Program-made: the position numbers and the translations under genes
In this document: piece after piece, positions 1 through 11,719 of the stretch
Numbering within the stretch: the stretch's first letter is position 1
Layout: every line of letters starts with the position of its first letter
Assembly: GCF_905404315.1 (NCBI RefSeq)
Contig: NC_066283.1
Span: forward strand, 5,146,001-5,210,000
Reading direction: 5' to 3'
Source: Leptidea sinapis
Lineage: Eukaryota; Arthropoda; Insecta; Lepidoptera; Pieridae
Length of the DNA stretch: 64,000 nt
The notes under the pieces: model-generated
What the model saw: only the letters and a program-made list of their open reading frames with translations
Database searches by the model: none
Told to the model about the DNA's origin: nothing

Positions 1-258
1 AAAAAAACTATTGAATTTATGAATCGAATAATCACAGAATGGATAACAGTAGAATGGCTGCACAAATTTATAGAGCTCAAGTGAACTGTAGGGTGTGAAA
101 GACCACGGCGAGGGGCCATGTCTACAATAAAAAAAACAAGAGAACTTTTGGGTTTGGTGAGAGTGGGTCAAACCAAGAAGGTCATGCTTGCCTATATCTT
201 AGGCAGACAGGTGTGATTGGTAGTATATATGAGTACAGTTAGAAAATAAGAGATATTC

Positions 259-264
259 TTTATT
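259..264 (-). promoter_or_regulatory. candidate poly(A) signal AATAAA
   Basis: AATAAA on the minus strand, about 45 bases after the TGA of the candidate terminal exon at 310-453. Such hexamers are common in AT-rich DNA, so its meaning depends on that exon being real. Confidence 0.3.
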
Positions 265-309
265 GATGTTTTAATAAATAGTGTAATAAATTAAATAATA
301 ACGCACAAA

Positions 310-453
310 TCATCGTCTGGTGTCATCCGGTACTGCCTGCGGCGTCGATGGAAGAGGCTGCGGTCTGTGGGCTCCTCTATCAACTTCCGAAACCAGTACT
401 CCACCTGTTGATGTGATAATTTTGTTACTTTCATCATCAGAGGTAAAATGCAA
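310..453 (-). CDS. possible terminal coding exon (unrecognised)
   Basis: On the minus strand 47 codons are open and end at TGA (310-312). They start directly after an AG (454-455) and are preceded in frame by TAG, so the stretch would have to begin at a splice acceptor. The acceptor has no good pyrimidine tract. The peptide is polar and proline-rich at its end (TSDDESNK near the start, HRPQPLPSTPQ near the C-terminus) and its GC content is well above the flanks. A poly(A) signal AATAAA lies about 45 bases downstream (259-264, minus strand). The combination of open frame, stop, short 3' UTR and poly(A) signal suggests the 3' end of a gene or of an autonomous transposon gene. No domain is recognised, and no partner exon was found upstream. 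Confidence 0.3.
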   Translation of the reverse strand: MHFTSDDESNKIITSTGGVLVSEVDRGAHRPQPLPSTPQAVPDDTRR

Positions 454-1903
454 CTAGTCATACCTCTGGGGCTTGCAATTCTCTATTAATTTAAACATTA
501 TACAATGAATATTATCCATAATCTATTACATTACACTTCGACTACGTAGTTATGGCAGGTGAAAGTAGTCAAGAAAATCTATAACTAAGAAATGCAACAA
601 TGGATGTAGATTGGCCATAGACTTACGGAATTCTCATCAAATTCCTGTCCATACAAACCCTAGATAGGAATACCTAAGGTATTGTTAACGTGGTTGCCTT
701 GAAAAACCACCAAACCAAACCTGACGACAACCTGTCGTTGCAGAAGCGAAGAAAGAAAAAAGTAATAAAGCTAAAAAGGGTAATTAATACCTTTTAAAAC
801 TACTTATCCGTACTTCAGAATGCAACCCACTTAATATTATGTGGACTATTTGCCATTAGTAGTTTGAAGACCTATCTCGGTCATGAAGCTTTCATGAATC
901 TCGGCGACGTCATAACGATGGCGTAGACTGATTAAAAAGTTTTTATATATAGTTTCCAATTATAGCTATGAATAGGAAGAAAGTATTGGGTCTAGTTCCG
1001 ATACCTGAGGCACACCTAAGGACCGGATGAAACACATCCGAAAAAATGGGAATTACAATTAATCTTGTTGAGATACGTATGATTTTTAAACCACCGGCAG
1101 ATTTTTTAAAGGCCCTTTAATAGAAAAAAAGCTTGCGTAACAAAACTGAATAGTGATAATATATCAAACACTTTACTATATTCCACGTGAACATCCGTTT
1201 GTTGATTGAGAATCTGTGCAATTACACTCAATTCAAACAATCAACGCAAATTATTGGGAAGGCTTTCCAGATACTTACTATGAATTTTTAAAAATTGAAA
1301 ATTTATATGGGTTGGTAATTAATAGAAAAGCAGTCTGTGAAGGCCTGTTACCGTCTGGAGTTACGGTTGATCTGCTGTAATAAATGAAAATGAGAGCTTT
1401 AATCCCCATTTGAATATTTTAATAATTGGACGTAATTACAGAAAAACGTTTCAAACCACAATAATGTCGAAATTGAGTTAAGGCTACTAAGTCTATATAT
1501 ATATGAACTATACTAATATTTATTAAACTTTAAACACCGATTCCCTAAAATGTGATGTTTGTGGCTTGGAACGTTATTCATGAATTACGTCCAATTATGA
1601 AAATTAGTTTTCGCCGTTTGAATTGTAAGTTTTTGAACACGTAGAAAGTATGAAAATACAGGCCATATTACTTGGGTAGTATAATAATATTACCTCTGGA
1701 AGCATCCAGCACTCCGTAACATCTGTGTTCTCGCATCTTTGATTGCAGTGCGGTCTGCCTCTAGTCTCATTGGGATTTGTATAACAACTTTCTCTGTACA
1801 TAGAGGATTATATTCATTATTGCTTTTATGAATTATATTTTATATGAACACGATAAACACTAATAAAATTTTGTAGATATAATTTTTACATATTGGTATC
1901 ATA
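454..1903. other. AT-rich stretch, nothing recognised
   Basis: No open frame with coding character, no repeat shared with the rest of the window and no RNA gene was seen. Only short AT tracts and stop-rich sequence are present. Confidence 0.5.
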
Positions 1904-2175
1904 GAAATCGTGAAGTGCTGCAATAAAGCGACGTCTCTACGTAACGTTAGAGGAATGAGCCGTTCACATAGGTACTGTATCCCTGAGAATTCGAGCAGTT
2001 TTCCTTGCACGCAGTCAGATGGGTCTATCATCCTGGAAACACCGCACAATGAAGTTCATTCCACACCTTGGTTGTACGTGGAAGAAAGATCCTTGGAAAC
2101 CGCACTGTGTAGGAACGCTACACATCCAGATGGTGGGGATGATATCCATATTGTGGCGTGTCGTGCGATCTGTAC
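1904..2175 (-). pseudogene. jockey-like LINE 3' remnant, rearranged
   Basis: Minus-strand sequence matches two parts of the jockey-like reverse transcriptase C-terminus that recurs in this window. One part (about 2175 down to 2030) corresponds to the RTTRH ... WNEL region, with the same DNA motifs as the copy at 22.7 kb. The other (about 2010 down to 1910) reads LCERLIPLTLRRDVA, like the LCERLDHLALRRNIA stretch of the 61.5-kb copy. In an intact element the RRDVA part precedes the RTTRH part; here it follows it. The copy is therefore either two neighbouring fragments or internally rearranged. Frameshifts and stops make it non-functional. Confidence 0.6.
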
Positions 2176-2707
2176 GACAAATATCTAAGGTTTTTTGGTA
2201 CTGGCGCGAAAACGTAGTTTAACTTGGATCTTCTGGGAGTTAAACTGTAAAAGTTTCATTTTATTGGATTCCACAACCCTTACAGGAAAGATCTCAGGAT
2301 TTTCTGGGAGATTTTGTGCACATAGGGCAATCTCCGTGTCATGACAATTGCATGTCTAGTAAGCTAAGGACTATTTCAATCAAAATATAAAGACTTTTGT
2401 GATGTGTTTTTTCGGTTGGGTAATGAAACTGGTTGGCAACCTTAGATCATCGTAATAAAAGTTTCCATAAAATTGCGCCAGTCTTGACTCTGGAATTGTT
2501 TCTTTCACGCTCCTCCGACCTGACGTGCCATTTTCTAGCCGTCTCTCTGAAATGCGAAATACAAATGGAGCTATTAATGGAAAAACGATCGAGCCGACAA
2601 AGTTTTATGACTTTAATATTGGAGAGTCTTGGATTATCTCCATGATGCTTAAATTAGATTAGGGTCCAGGTATCCCAGTCTCTCAACACCTCCAATTAAC
2701 AAAAAAA
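2176..2707. other. unassigned stretch
   Basis: A 70-codon frame at 2433-2645 has no recognisable motif and is probably chance. Nothing else is supported. Confidence 0.4.
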
Positions 2708-3069
2708 AAGGATTGTGTGGTTGTATGAAACCACAGTAAAAGTGAAACTTTTTCCATTGATATTTAACTAAACATTTTTGGAATATTATTCCATTAAGGG
2801 TATAAAAATCGCTTTATCAATCTTAATTTTATACTTGGAAAATTGGAATGATAATGGGAAATAATAAAAGTAGACTAAGTCACCAAATAATATTTTTATT
2901 GAACTCTGTGTCTTAGTCCTGGTTAAAAATATTGATTGAAAAGGATTAAAAATGATGAATTTTGAATATAGTCTAGACACTACACGGTCAGCTGCTGCGA
3001 ACTATAGGCGCCGCCCGACCGTCACGCGACATGCAGACGAAAAAGTTTGAGACGATGTAATAAAAGCCT
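2708..3069 (+). repeat. short interspersed element D, copy 1
   Basis: Both ends match, in inverted orientation, the block at 55689-55990. Shared parts include the GGATTGTGTGG left portion, the stretch around CTAAACATTTTTGGAATA, and the right portion with GTCAGCTGCTGCGAACTATA and GACGAAAAAGTTTGAGACG. The central ~150 bases differ between the copies. No reading frame of note. Class unknown. Confidence 0.6.
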
Positions 3070-3082
3070 CAATTTAAAAATC

Positions 3083-3372
3083 AACCGACTTCATAAACAC
3101 TATTCTAAAACAATAGATATATGCACAAAAAAGTATGTAAATTGCGTATTTTTATACAATCTAATCCTAGTAACGATTATTGTTATTTTTGCAATCTGGT
3201 ACCACGGACCTGGGAAAGTGGGAAAACACGGGAAGCACCAGCTTTCAAATAAAAAACGAATTATCAAAGTCGGTTAACCTAGTGACTAGTCGAAAGTTCT
3301 GAGCTAACAAATATAAAAAAAAGGAAAAAAAATCCGACGAATTTAGAACTTCCTCCTTTTTTGAAGTCGGTT
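3083..3372. mobile_element. MITE with AACCGACTTC termini
   Basis: The left end starts AACCGACTTCA (3083) and the right end closes with TGAAGTCGGTT (3372), which are inverted complements. The interior is shared with 12.3-13.3 kb, 29.0 kb and 52.8 kb, including a GGGAAGCACCAG segment. It is a non-autonomous inverted-repeat element without coding capacity. Confidence 0.65.
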
Positions 3373-4089
3373 AAAAATATATCTAGTCTTTTTGGAGATT
3401 AGTTGTAAGTCGTTCCAAACATGAACAAAACTATAAAACTTACTGTACTACATTGAAAGTACCTAGGTAGTAGGTAGTGTTAATAACTGGCCAAACGCAC
3501 ACGAATTGTCTCGTATGATCTAAGTCTAACACTTTAAAACAAACATTGTTCTAATTTGCATCACAACAAAGATGGACGGCTAAAATAAATTGGCATTCCA
3601 ACCATATAGAGCACATAGACAAACTAGGCCTACTAACTTCTAGCGGCAAACAAGAAGAAATTCTCTAACGGACAATAAGATAGAAAAGGAAAGCGATTAT
3701 ATTGTTACTGTAACCGATTTTGATTGACAAGTCGTAAACAGTCAGCCACGCTTGGTATTACTTAGCTCTTTAGTATTTCGAATATTAAATGTTTGGTGAT
3801 AAAATTGGTCGCGTATCATAGGGCTGTCAGGTCGTCTAATAATAAGCTAGTGTATTCTAAGTGTATGGTTCAAACTAAGTATAATTTAAATTTCATTTAC
3901 ATTTCTAGACATAAAATACCACCTGCTATATCACACAGACTCTGCGAAGGCTCTGTGGTGTCTTGAAGAATTTGTGTGATGCGACAATGTTGTGCCAAAA
4001 GGCGCTGAAAAAAAAATTTTTATCGAAGTATAACTTTATCACGAAATAAAATTTGTCATCCGCTCCACCTGAAACTATGGTGGACCACA
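3373..4089. other. unassigned AT-rich stretch
   Basis: No shared repeat or coding signal seen. Confidence 0.4.
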
Positions 4090-4285
4090 GTGAGGTCACG
4101 TATCATCGTACATACAACCCAACTATCTGGTGAAATTTCTTTCGCGGTGTTTTCAGGGCGACACGACATGGGTACCTTCAAAGAAAGCCCGTGCCTTAAA
4201 CGCCGGCAACACTCCTGTGACATCTCTAGTGTTGAAAGAGAGTATGTGCGGCACTTAAAGTCAGGTTATCTGTACAATCCTTTTG
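4090..4285 (+). pseudogene. jockey-like LINE 3' fragment
   Basis: The DNA matches the end of the jockey-like LINE: the frame gives CAVFPGR-like then HDMGTFKES, followed by a degenerate version of the GDHLTSGDPYARLS tail. The 5' part is lost and several indels are present. Plus orientation. Confidence 0.6.
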
Positions 4286-4394
4286 CGTAACTTCAAGTGT
4301 CAAACAGAGTCCCGGAGCTGCGAATGAGATGCCAAAAAGCAAAGTTAACGATGTCTATGCAGACAATTTGACTTTACAGTTCAACAAATGACAG

Positions 4395-4480
4395 GCATGA
4401 ATGTTACACATTTTAAGTTTATCACCACTTGGCAAAAGTTGAGCTTTAATGTGAAAATGTGGCAAGAAACATATCTCTTA
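4395..4480 (-). repeat. fragment of repeat E (LINE-like 3' tail)
   Basis: Shares ATTTTAAGTTTATCACCACTTGG-type sequence and a GGCAAGAAA motif with 44835-44960 and with the blocks at 23.9 and 28.6 kb (opposite strand). These look like 3' tails of a LINE whose coding part is absent. Confidence 0.4.
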
Positions 4481-4685
4481 GCGGATCAGCATCCGATGCA
4501 CAGCTTTGATCCGTTTATGGCACTAATAATGGAGTAATCAGGGACACTGACAATTAGTTGTTAATATTTAAAACCCCTATTTGTCATATCACCGATCTTC
4601 GATAATATTCCCTGTAATGCCTCGCCTAGTATCGGAACACTGGGTTTCAGAATCTTGAGCGAATGCCAATCCCGCTGTCATCTGG

Positions 4686-5240
4686 ATGGCAAAGTCAAAT
4701 CGGCTTGGAAGTAAATGGGGAGTCAACAATAGAGGACACTTATTCAAGCCGGCCTACATACTACTGTTCTATAAGACGCTGATGCACCCACGAGGGCGCA
4801 CCCCAGTATCAGCTCGAACCAGATCTACTCGAATAATTAATATTTCACTCGGATCTTGTGTTCTGTAAACGACTCAATCTGCCTGTCTAGAGATGTCGCG
4901 TTTTTGTGTGTCTTCTACGTCATTCATCAAGTGAGAGTGTACCGAGGAGCTGTTTTACGTGATCTCTGCCGCTCAATACCACCTTTTCATCAACGCAAAA
5001 AACTTAATTAGCACCCTCATCTCTCCACAGTGCGGTTTCCAAGGATATTGTAACCACGTACTACCAGGCAATGGAATGAACTCTTGTGCATTGTTTTTAG
5101 GACAATACGATGATACGACGTATGGTACGTCGTATCGTATCTATAAATGTGCTTTGGTACTATACATCTTTCAGGGTTGACAACGCTTCTGTGATTCCAC
5201 TGGTTTTGATAGTGTGGATGGCGGTCATCACTTCCCATCA
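4686..5240 (+). pseudogene. jockey-like LINE ORF2 C-terminal remnant
   Basis: Three degraded pieces occur in the correct order. First 4686-4868: FKPAYILLFYKTLMHPRGRT resembles the FxPAHILxLYKAQVRPHxEY region just after the reverse transcriptase palm. Then about 4890-5000: RDVAFLCVFYVIH followed, after a frameshift, by a degenerate ELF-LI-AAEFH segment. Then 5022-5235: the WRSSTVRF-like and LWNEL-like segments. Many frameshifts and stops. An 11-bp inverted repeat with a 3-base loop (5112-5136) has grown inside it from the GATACGAC motif. Confidence 0.6.
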
Positions 5241-6029
5241 TATTTAAATTAAACACAAAATATTCCTGACCAATGTGAACACACATATATATATATGATT
5301 TCCTTAATATTTGCCAAGTCCTTGAATTCGTACACAGTATTCATAATCTCTATTACTGAATATTTGACTCGCACAATTGAAAACTGCTTTTTAACAAGAT
5401 ATGGATGCATTTACCTGGTAAAATGATATATCTAAGGAGATTTGCGCAAGAGATCATTACATAATACCAACGATGATCTACCTGGTTTGCTCTGATAAAG
5501 TCATCGGGAGGTTCCGCGGCCCAAGTAAGATCCGCACACAGGGCTGTATGTGCCCAGGTAGGCGATGATCGGTCCACTTCGGAGTTCATTCAATGTGTCA
5601 TGTCAAATATAAATATCTATCGTTAAAGAAATCAACTAATACAATAATAACTAAATTCCAAGAACGAAGCTAATTGTAAAACTGTTAATATAAATGCCAA
5701 TAATTTAAAAAACATTGGTAATTAAATCTACAATAACAAAATTTTCTACTTTTATGATAGGAACATGATAAATATATTTTTTTCTTTTTTATTTCAAATC
5801 ACTTTTCGAATGTTACTAAGTTATGTGAATGACATCTCGATGGCTCAGATAGACTTATGTTTATGTCCAAAACGTCTTTATCTGAAATAGATCGTAAGGT
5901 TTTATGGTTTTCGTAATCAGAGATTTCTCTTGCGATTTTAGTATACTATTTGTGGGTGGCTATTATTAAATTCGTTCATAAGATTTTCGTTTATTATTTG
6001 TGCTTCATGTGTTGGTATATTTCTTACAG
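5241..6029. other. unassigned stretch
   Basis: A 78-codon minus frame (5353-5589) is not recognisable. No shared repeat was seen. Confidence 0.4.
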
Positions 6030-6258
6030 GAACGTTGCTGGCCTTTTGGGAAAGTTTACGCGCCGTTTTGGAGGTACCCATAATATCCTATCTTCCTAAA
6101 AACACCGCTGGAGGTAGCTCATTCGGCGGCAGATATCAGGAAACACCCAATCAGAACACTCCCCGAGATAAATGCGGAATAATACATACAGTGAAGCAAC
6201 ATCTCTACGCAACGGCAATTAATCTAGACGTTCGCAGACGATCACCGACAGTTTGAGC
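6030..6258 (-). pseudogene. jockey-like LINE 3' remnant with internal deletion
   Basis: Minus-strand translation in pieces gives a degenerate RDVASLCVFYRI-like segment, then NELPPAVFLGR and DIMGTSKTARK, the counterpart of ELPCAVFPGRYDMGTFKKSA. The segment between YHGECSE and LWNELP is deleted. Stops and frameshifts are present. Confidence 0.6.
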
Positions 6259-6271
6259 AGCTCTGCGTTAA

Positions 6272-6483
6272 AAGAAAATGGTCTTTGTTTGAGGGTCAAT
6301 CACGCCTAAACCACTGATCGTATCGACATGAAACTACCACCATTCGATGCGAAATTTATCCTAGATGATTTATGCCTACGTATTATTATTATATTTATAC
6401 TTTTTGGTTATTTTTCGAATTACGATTCTTCATTAATTTATTTCCTTTTAAAATTCGCTCAGCGGCCGGGAGCGGTTGGTATA
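6272..6483 (+). mobile_element. small Helitron-like element, decayed copy
   Basis: Same family as the better copy at 43580-43777: shared ATGGTCTTTGTTTGAG, AACCACTGATCGTA and TTCCTTTTAAAATTCGC segments. The 3' CTAG of that copy is mutated here, and the 5' end is missing. Confidence 0.55.
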
Positions 6484-7029
6484 TATATATAAATATCAAA
6501 GTTTTTTTATAACAGCAACATTACAAAGCAAATGTCTAAATACTAGCCTTAAGTCAACATGTACCTATCTATTGTTATCTGCCTTCATCTGTCAACGCCT
6601 TGACTGACACTAGAAAGATCTAAGCTTTGGAAATAAAAAATAAAAATCTGTGAGTGTATTGCTAGCATGTTCCTGTTGTTTACTTTTAACTGAACTGTTT
6701 TGTTAATGTACAATTAATGTGATACTTACAAAGAGGATGTTTATTTATTTTAAATATAAAAAAACATTAATATAAATGATAAAGAATTCCAGTAATTGCT
6801 ATTTGTACAATAAAACAACAAACTTCGAGTCGTGAAGCTTGACGTGTAGTAATAATTAATAATAATAATTATGTATGTGCATGATAATAAATCTACTAAA
6901 GATCAAAATGGAATACTTACCACGTGCATTTTATTTTGACGTTTTACAAATCTAAATTGTAATGTTATAATTTACTCTATGGTTCTTACTGAAGAGGTTG
7001 CCGTGCCTGTCAAATCATTTATGTCATTT
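6484..7029. other. unassigned AT-rich stretch
   Basis: No coding or repeat signal beyond short AT and TTATTA runs. Confidence 0.4.
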
Positions 7030-7615
7030 GTCATTCAGTACTCTCAAGTCAAATGAAAAATAATCAAATAAACAGTTGTCACTTGTCATCTGGTAAAAGT
7101 GTTCTGTGTATTAGACTGGTACTAGTAGGTACTTATTCCGGTACCGGTCCGGTAGTTGCTAACTCGCTAGTCGCTACCGCTAGTCGTCACCGTCAGTTGG
7201 ATTTGCGCAGGTGTCGCTTACAGACGTACGCATGCGTAGCGTTACATCCCTGTAATGGACACTTATCTGTTATCCATGTTCCATTATTTCAATTAATTTA
7301 TAACAATTCATACGGCTACGAATTAACTTTAACTTTTCATTAGATAAAAGTGAATAAGTTTCGTAAAGGACGTGCGAGACTTACGCTAATAGTAACATTA
7401 CAAAATAAATAAATCGATTATAATTCGTTTTTCTTCTCCCTTATTTTCTGAATAGATTTGTTGATTTTCGCGATGTATTGACCGTTAGTTGTGTGGGCGA
7501 ACTGGTTTTGGGGACCGATGTGTTATTGTGTTTATTTGTGTACCTATTTGCGATTGTGTGTTTATGTGTGAGTGATGCTGCTAGGTACAAAATATCTTCG
7601 AATCTTGTCTGAATG
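7030..7615 (+). other. candidate 5' non-coding exon / promoter region
   Basis: This stretch shares nothing with the repeats and has a locally higher CpG and GC content (about 7120-7260) than its surroundings. A TCAGT initiator-like motif occurs near 7187, and a strong donor-like ATG|GTAAGT sits at 7613-7621. It could be the first exon of a host gene on the plus strand. No conserved protein is encoded. The call is inference only. Confidence 0.2.
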
Positions 7616-8565
7616 GTAAGTGGTTACAACAACTTCAATTTGTTTGTGTGTGTTATGTGCAAGTAGTGGTTATGGCTAACTGTCCGAACGGTGCATTCTA
7701 CCTAACACGAGTCACGACATAACACTCTTCTCAATGAATTCAAAATATAACTCAATTGACCAATAGAAAATATTTCCAATAATTAATGTTAGAGTTTTTA
7801 TTGTTATATTTTTCATATTAAGTATTTAATACTTACTCATTCAAAACTTACAAATATTTGTAATATCATCTGCTAAAACCTGATCTATGGACCATGTCTT
7901 TGGATTTTGTTACATTTGAAACAGTTGCGAAATTTGAAATAGTAAGTTATTCAGGAAATCCAGCTTATCGAGACTTATTTATTCATCTTCCACATATTGA
8001 GTGATGAAATAAATGTAAGTATTTGTAGGTAGTTGTTTTCAAGTTTATATTGAATTCATTGAGTGCAGTTACGTATTTCGAGTTTACGAGTTTTTAAGAT
8101 CATTATGTAATTATTAAAATTAGTACCTATCATTATCATTTTCATCAAATAATGTCGCTTACATTTCTTTCAGATAAGATTTTGTATCCAGGTTTTTGGG
8201 TTAATCCTCGTTAGATAATTAATTATTCTTTGTAAAACAAACACTATTCTATATACCTACTAATTAGCATTTTTCCTCCAGGTCATTGCCAAGTTGAATC
8301 GCCGGAAATGACAGCAATTCTACTGCATGGCTTCGCTTAAAATCTGTTTGCATGTCTCTCTTCTTTCATAAAACAGCCTTTGTACCTACCTAGGTACTGA
8401 ATTGGTGATGGAAAAACATCTAAATATGTCAATAAGCTTCAATTTTAAAAGCCTATGTTGTGTATTTTCGTTTGTTTTATTATTATACACTAACATAACC
8501 GTTGTTTTGATTTCTTATTAATGAAATGTTGGATGTAAATATTTACATTCTATAAATTAAAAAGG
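7616..8565. other. low-repeat stretch with isolated splice-like signals
   Basis: A good acceptor-like TTTTTCCTCCAG ends at 8281 with a branch-like CTAAT upstream, but no exon with coding character follows. Otherwise AT-rich and unassigned. Confidence 0.25.
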
Positions 8566-8705
8566 CAAATTCAAATTCAGGTATTTTTATTCAATATAGG
8601 ATTAATCAATTTTCCAAAGTCAAAAACTTACAATCCATTCGAAAATATATGCATCAGACCGAAGAAGAACAAACGCAAGAAACTCATCAGATATCTTTTT
8701 TTCTG
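8566..8705 (-). repeat. RTE-like LINE 3' tail
   Basis: On the minus strand the sequence reads as a 3' tail with a CAAGAAACTCATC-type complement, a TACAATCCATTCGA complement and a terminal TTGAATTTGAATTT run. I recall this tail type from lepidopteran RTE elements. No coding part is attached. Confidence 0.4.
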
Positions 8706-9129
8706 GGGTCGTCGCATACCAAACAAACAATTTCTATTTTCTAACAATTCATTTGATTTACGCAACACATTTGTTTTGAATATTCATAACTAACTCGACC
8801 CGAGCGGTAGGCATAACCAGTTTATGTTTGTTCCAGAAATGCATGGACAAAACATTTGAGGAACTGCATAAATGCATACACACCTATCACTTGTTTTGAA
8901 TTACCAAAAACAACATTTATCATATCTACATTGTAGTTAATCTAAATTTTTTGTCCTGAGTAGAACAAAGTTCTCATCATCTTTCTAAGACTACTCTTCC
9001 TTCGCTACTCTCGACCATAGGTTCATCGTTTAGTATGAGATCTTCTTTTTCGTAATGTACAGTAACAGAATGACTACATATTTTTTTTCTTATAATTATG
9101 GACATAAAACTCGCTAATAACATAAAAAA

Positions 9130-9597
9130 GTGGTGTTGTGTTGTTCATGAAAGTGCAGCAAGCGAGGTGCTGGTGGCGGAGTAACGCGGCGCCCGGAAAG
9201 AGGCCGGGGGCGCGCATTTTTATTGTTTTTTTTTTTGTTTGGAAATGTGTAACGGTGTGTAGAGGACAGCTGTCTCTGGTATCTATTACATTAGTGTTAA
9301 TTTGGGGGACAGTGTCCCATTATCGTCCTTATGAATATTTTGAGCTTGGTTCTACTCAAGCTCAGAACTCGTTTTGTTAGTTGTGTAAATTACGTTGTTG
9401 TACCTACGTAATTTAGACTGCAGTCCGTCCATTGTTTGTTCTTTAATTCAGTGGACCTTTAGTGTTTTCAAGTGCCAAACAGTGATATAACTTTATTATC
9501 GTGTAGAAATTGCAAGGAAACTGTATTAAGAAAAAGTGCAATCCCATAAAATTATATGGTCGTGTTTCATTGATAGTTATAACTTATAGTTTGCGCA
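9130..9597 (+). other. candidate GC-rich promoter and 5' UTR exon
   Basis: A GC-rich island (about 9155-9215) is followed by a TCAGT initiator-like motif near 9448, a run rich in AGTG/GTGC words as in arthropod 5' UTRs, and a donor-like GCGCAG|GTATTT at 9597. The stretch is not shared with other repeats. An 80-codon frame (9138-9380) has no recognisable motif and is not called as a gene. Confidence 0.22.
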
Positions 9598-11213
9598 GGT
9601 ATTTATAAAAATTTTGTTAGCGCGCAACTATTCTGAACATTTTCGGAGCGAAGCGAGTAGGTATATATTCAGAAGCTCTATGTTTTTTGGCAATATCGAC
9701 TCGGAAGAAACATTTCAAAGCGGTACTTGTCCCTTGCCCGGGCGGTATTTATCAGTCAGCCAATAACAATGTTATCAGTTACTTTTCTATGGGGCAGCAC
9801 ACAATTATAAATCCTTCCGATACTTACAACAACAGAGCTTCCGCTCTCCGTCGAATAATAAACTTCCGCACTAACTCTATAAAAAAGGATTCTGAAAGAT
9901 ATCTCACCATCCCTCCATAAGTCCTCCCACTTGGGCCACCCATAATATTCTGGGGAGTACACAGAACCAAACGTCACAGATGTAGATATCATCCTCACGA
10001 TCTGGGTGACTGGCGTATTTTATATCAGTACGGTTTTCATGGAATTATCTAACTTGGTGTTGCAAGAGAGTGTTGCTGGCGGTTATTGCATACCATCATA
10101 TAATCCGTAAACTCATTTGTCCTCTTCTACCATAAAAAATAATATTAACATAACCGTTAGCTCATAGTATCTGCACATAAAAGTAAAAAAAAAAAACAAT
10201 ATTTGTTAATCGTGCTTATTATTATTTATGCTAATATTTTGTATTGTGGCAATCTAGAAATTAAGTAAGTTTAAATAAGGAATATTTCGTGTTTGTAAGT
10301 TTCATTGTAATCGGTTGAAAAAGAAAAAATTTAATTGATACAATATGCCGAAATCTACATCACAAAATCGCGGGCGCCCGCTTGTAGATAATAAATTATG
10401 ATGTATTTCCATCGTTTGATGTCGCTCTAATGTCCTTCACTACTACATTGCTTTATGGTATGATTTCTCATTTCAAGGAGACATTTTTTAACTGTATTAA
10501 ATTATTGGTTAACAGTTTAAAGGTATAATTTACTTTTTGTTTTGTGACTATCATTATAAAAACCCAAGGGCTGGCAATATCCTAATAAATTGTTTTTGAA
10601 AGAAAGTATGAGCAACAGTGATCTGATACTATTAGGTGTGCCACAGGCTAGTTTGTTGAACATAACAGTTACTAGAAGAATTATTACTAAGAGAATATAC
10701 AAGTACTTATATTTAATTACATAGGACCTAAAGTGGTTCCCTGGCAGACTTGAATAATGGTACTCGTACCAGCAAAACCGCAGTAATAAATTGCGGTCAG
10801 GTTGTATGGCGAATAGGTACTCTCCACATAAAGCAAGTGCAGTTAACTGAAACGCATCGCAGACTTAGGGTGTAGGTACTTCTCAAGAGCTTGGAGTGAT
10901 AATAACTTAGTCTCAAGAGCGTAGGAGGTGCTTAGCTCTACCTCCTACGTCGTTAGCCTTTCGCGACGTTTGCTCATTTTAAATTATATTTCGTTCGCAA
11001 TCCTTCCCATCCCAACTATTATGTTTCGCTAACTAAGATTAAATCATTTTCGAACTTATCTGATGTGATTGCAATCAATAGAAATAAGTTCGCATTGATT
11101 TCAACTTAGTTGCAATTGGTACTCACGCCACTCAAATCAGAACACAGCAGTAAAAAAATATGCTAACAAAGTGACCAGAGATTTATTATTTAAAGGCGCC
11201 TTTTTATGCCGCT
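9598..11213. other. unassigned stretch
   Basis: Short frames (9687-9998 both strands, 10517-10702) have no recognisable content. A hairpin at 10920-10949 is listed separately. Otherwise nothing supported. Confidence 0.35.
10920..10949. repeat. 10-bp perfect hairpin
   Basis: CGTAGGAGGT (10920-10929) and ACCTCCTACG (10940-10949) are perfect inverted complements with a 10-base loop. Two direct copies of TCTCAAGAGC lie just upstream. Role unknown. Confidence 0.6.
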
Positions 11214-11390
11214 AAGAGTTATTTTAGTCTGAAGGGTGCCGTACCTATTGAAAATTACTGGATTTGGTGGACTATTCAAGACTACTGCCAACGAACGCAT
11301 TTTACAATTTTGTTCTGAATTTTAGAGTTTTCAAGAATCCTATAAGTACTGCAGTATAATCGGCAGGTCGTATCACTTCATCCAAGGTCA
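11214..11390 (-). repeat. RepA, heavily decayed copy
   Basis: Recognisable by TAGTCTGAAGGGTGCCGTA, ATTACTGG, TTTTCAAGAATCCT and a degenerate TGCAGTATAATCGGCAGG in the order expected for a minus-strand RepA. Confidence 0.45.
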
Positions 11391-11399
11391 ATATATATA

Positions 11400-11645
11400 T
11401 TGTATACTATTATTTAATTTACAATTTATTGTAGTTTGTTTGTGTGCCTAAATAAATATATAAAAGTGGGTCTTGCCAATCGCGTTACGTCTTCTCGTAA
11501 TAAATAATAGTATTCGGACGTCCGAGCCTTGCTCGGATTTTTAAGAATGTACAAAACTTGAATAAAAAATAAACAAATAGGACATCTGGATTCGAACCGG
11601 AGTCTCCTATTATCCGGATCACCCAATGTCTCATCCGAGCTATTA
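11400..11645 (-). mobile_element. tRNA-derived SINE
   Basis: The minus strand carries an A-box-like TAGCTCGGATGAGA and a perfect B-box-like GGTTCGAATCC 30-40 bases downstream, as in a tRNA-derived RNA polymerase III promoter. The body continues to a tail with TATATATTTATTTAGG about 200 bases further. It is not a tRNA gene: the acceptor stem does not close and the body continues. Confidence 0.55.
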
Positions 11646-11719
11646 TAGTCATGTATATAAGGGCAGAATTTTTCTTTGTATTCTAATGTTATTGAAGCTG
11701 TTTTTCATTAAAACTACAT

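Noticed and set aside
8282..8392. exon after the good acceptor at 8281
   Set aside because: Two of three frames close within about 15 codons; the third gives a ~19-codon tail only. No donor or poly(A) support.
9138..9380. 80-codon frame as a small protein gene
   Set aside because: Begins in a GC-rich non-coding-looking island, runs through a poly-T track and has no recognisable content. Kept only as part of a possible 5' UTR.
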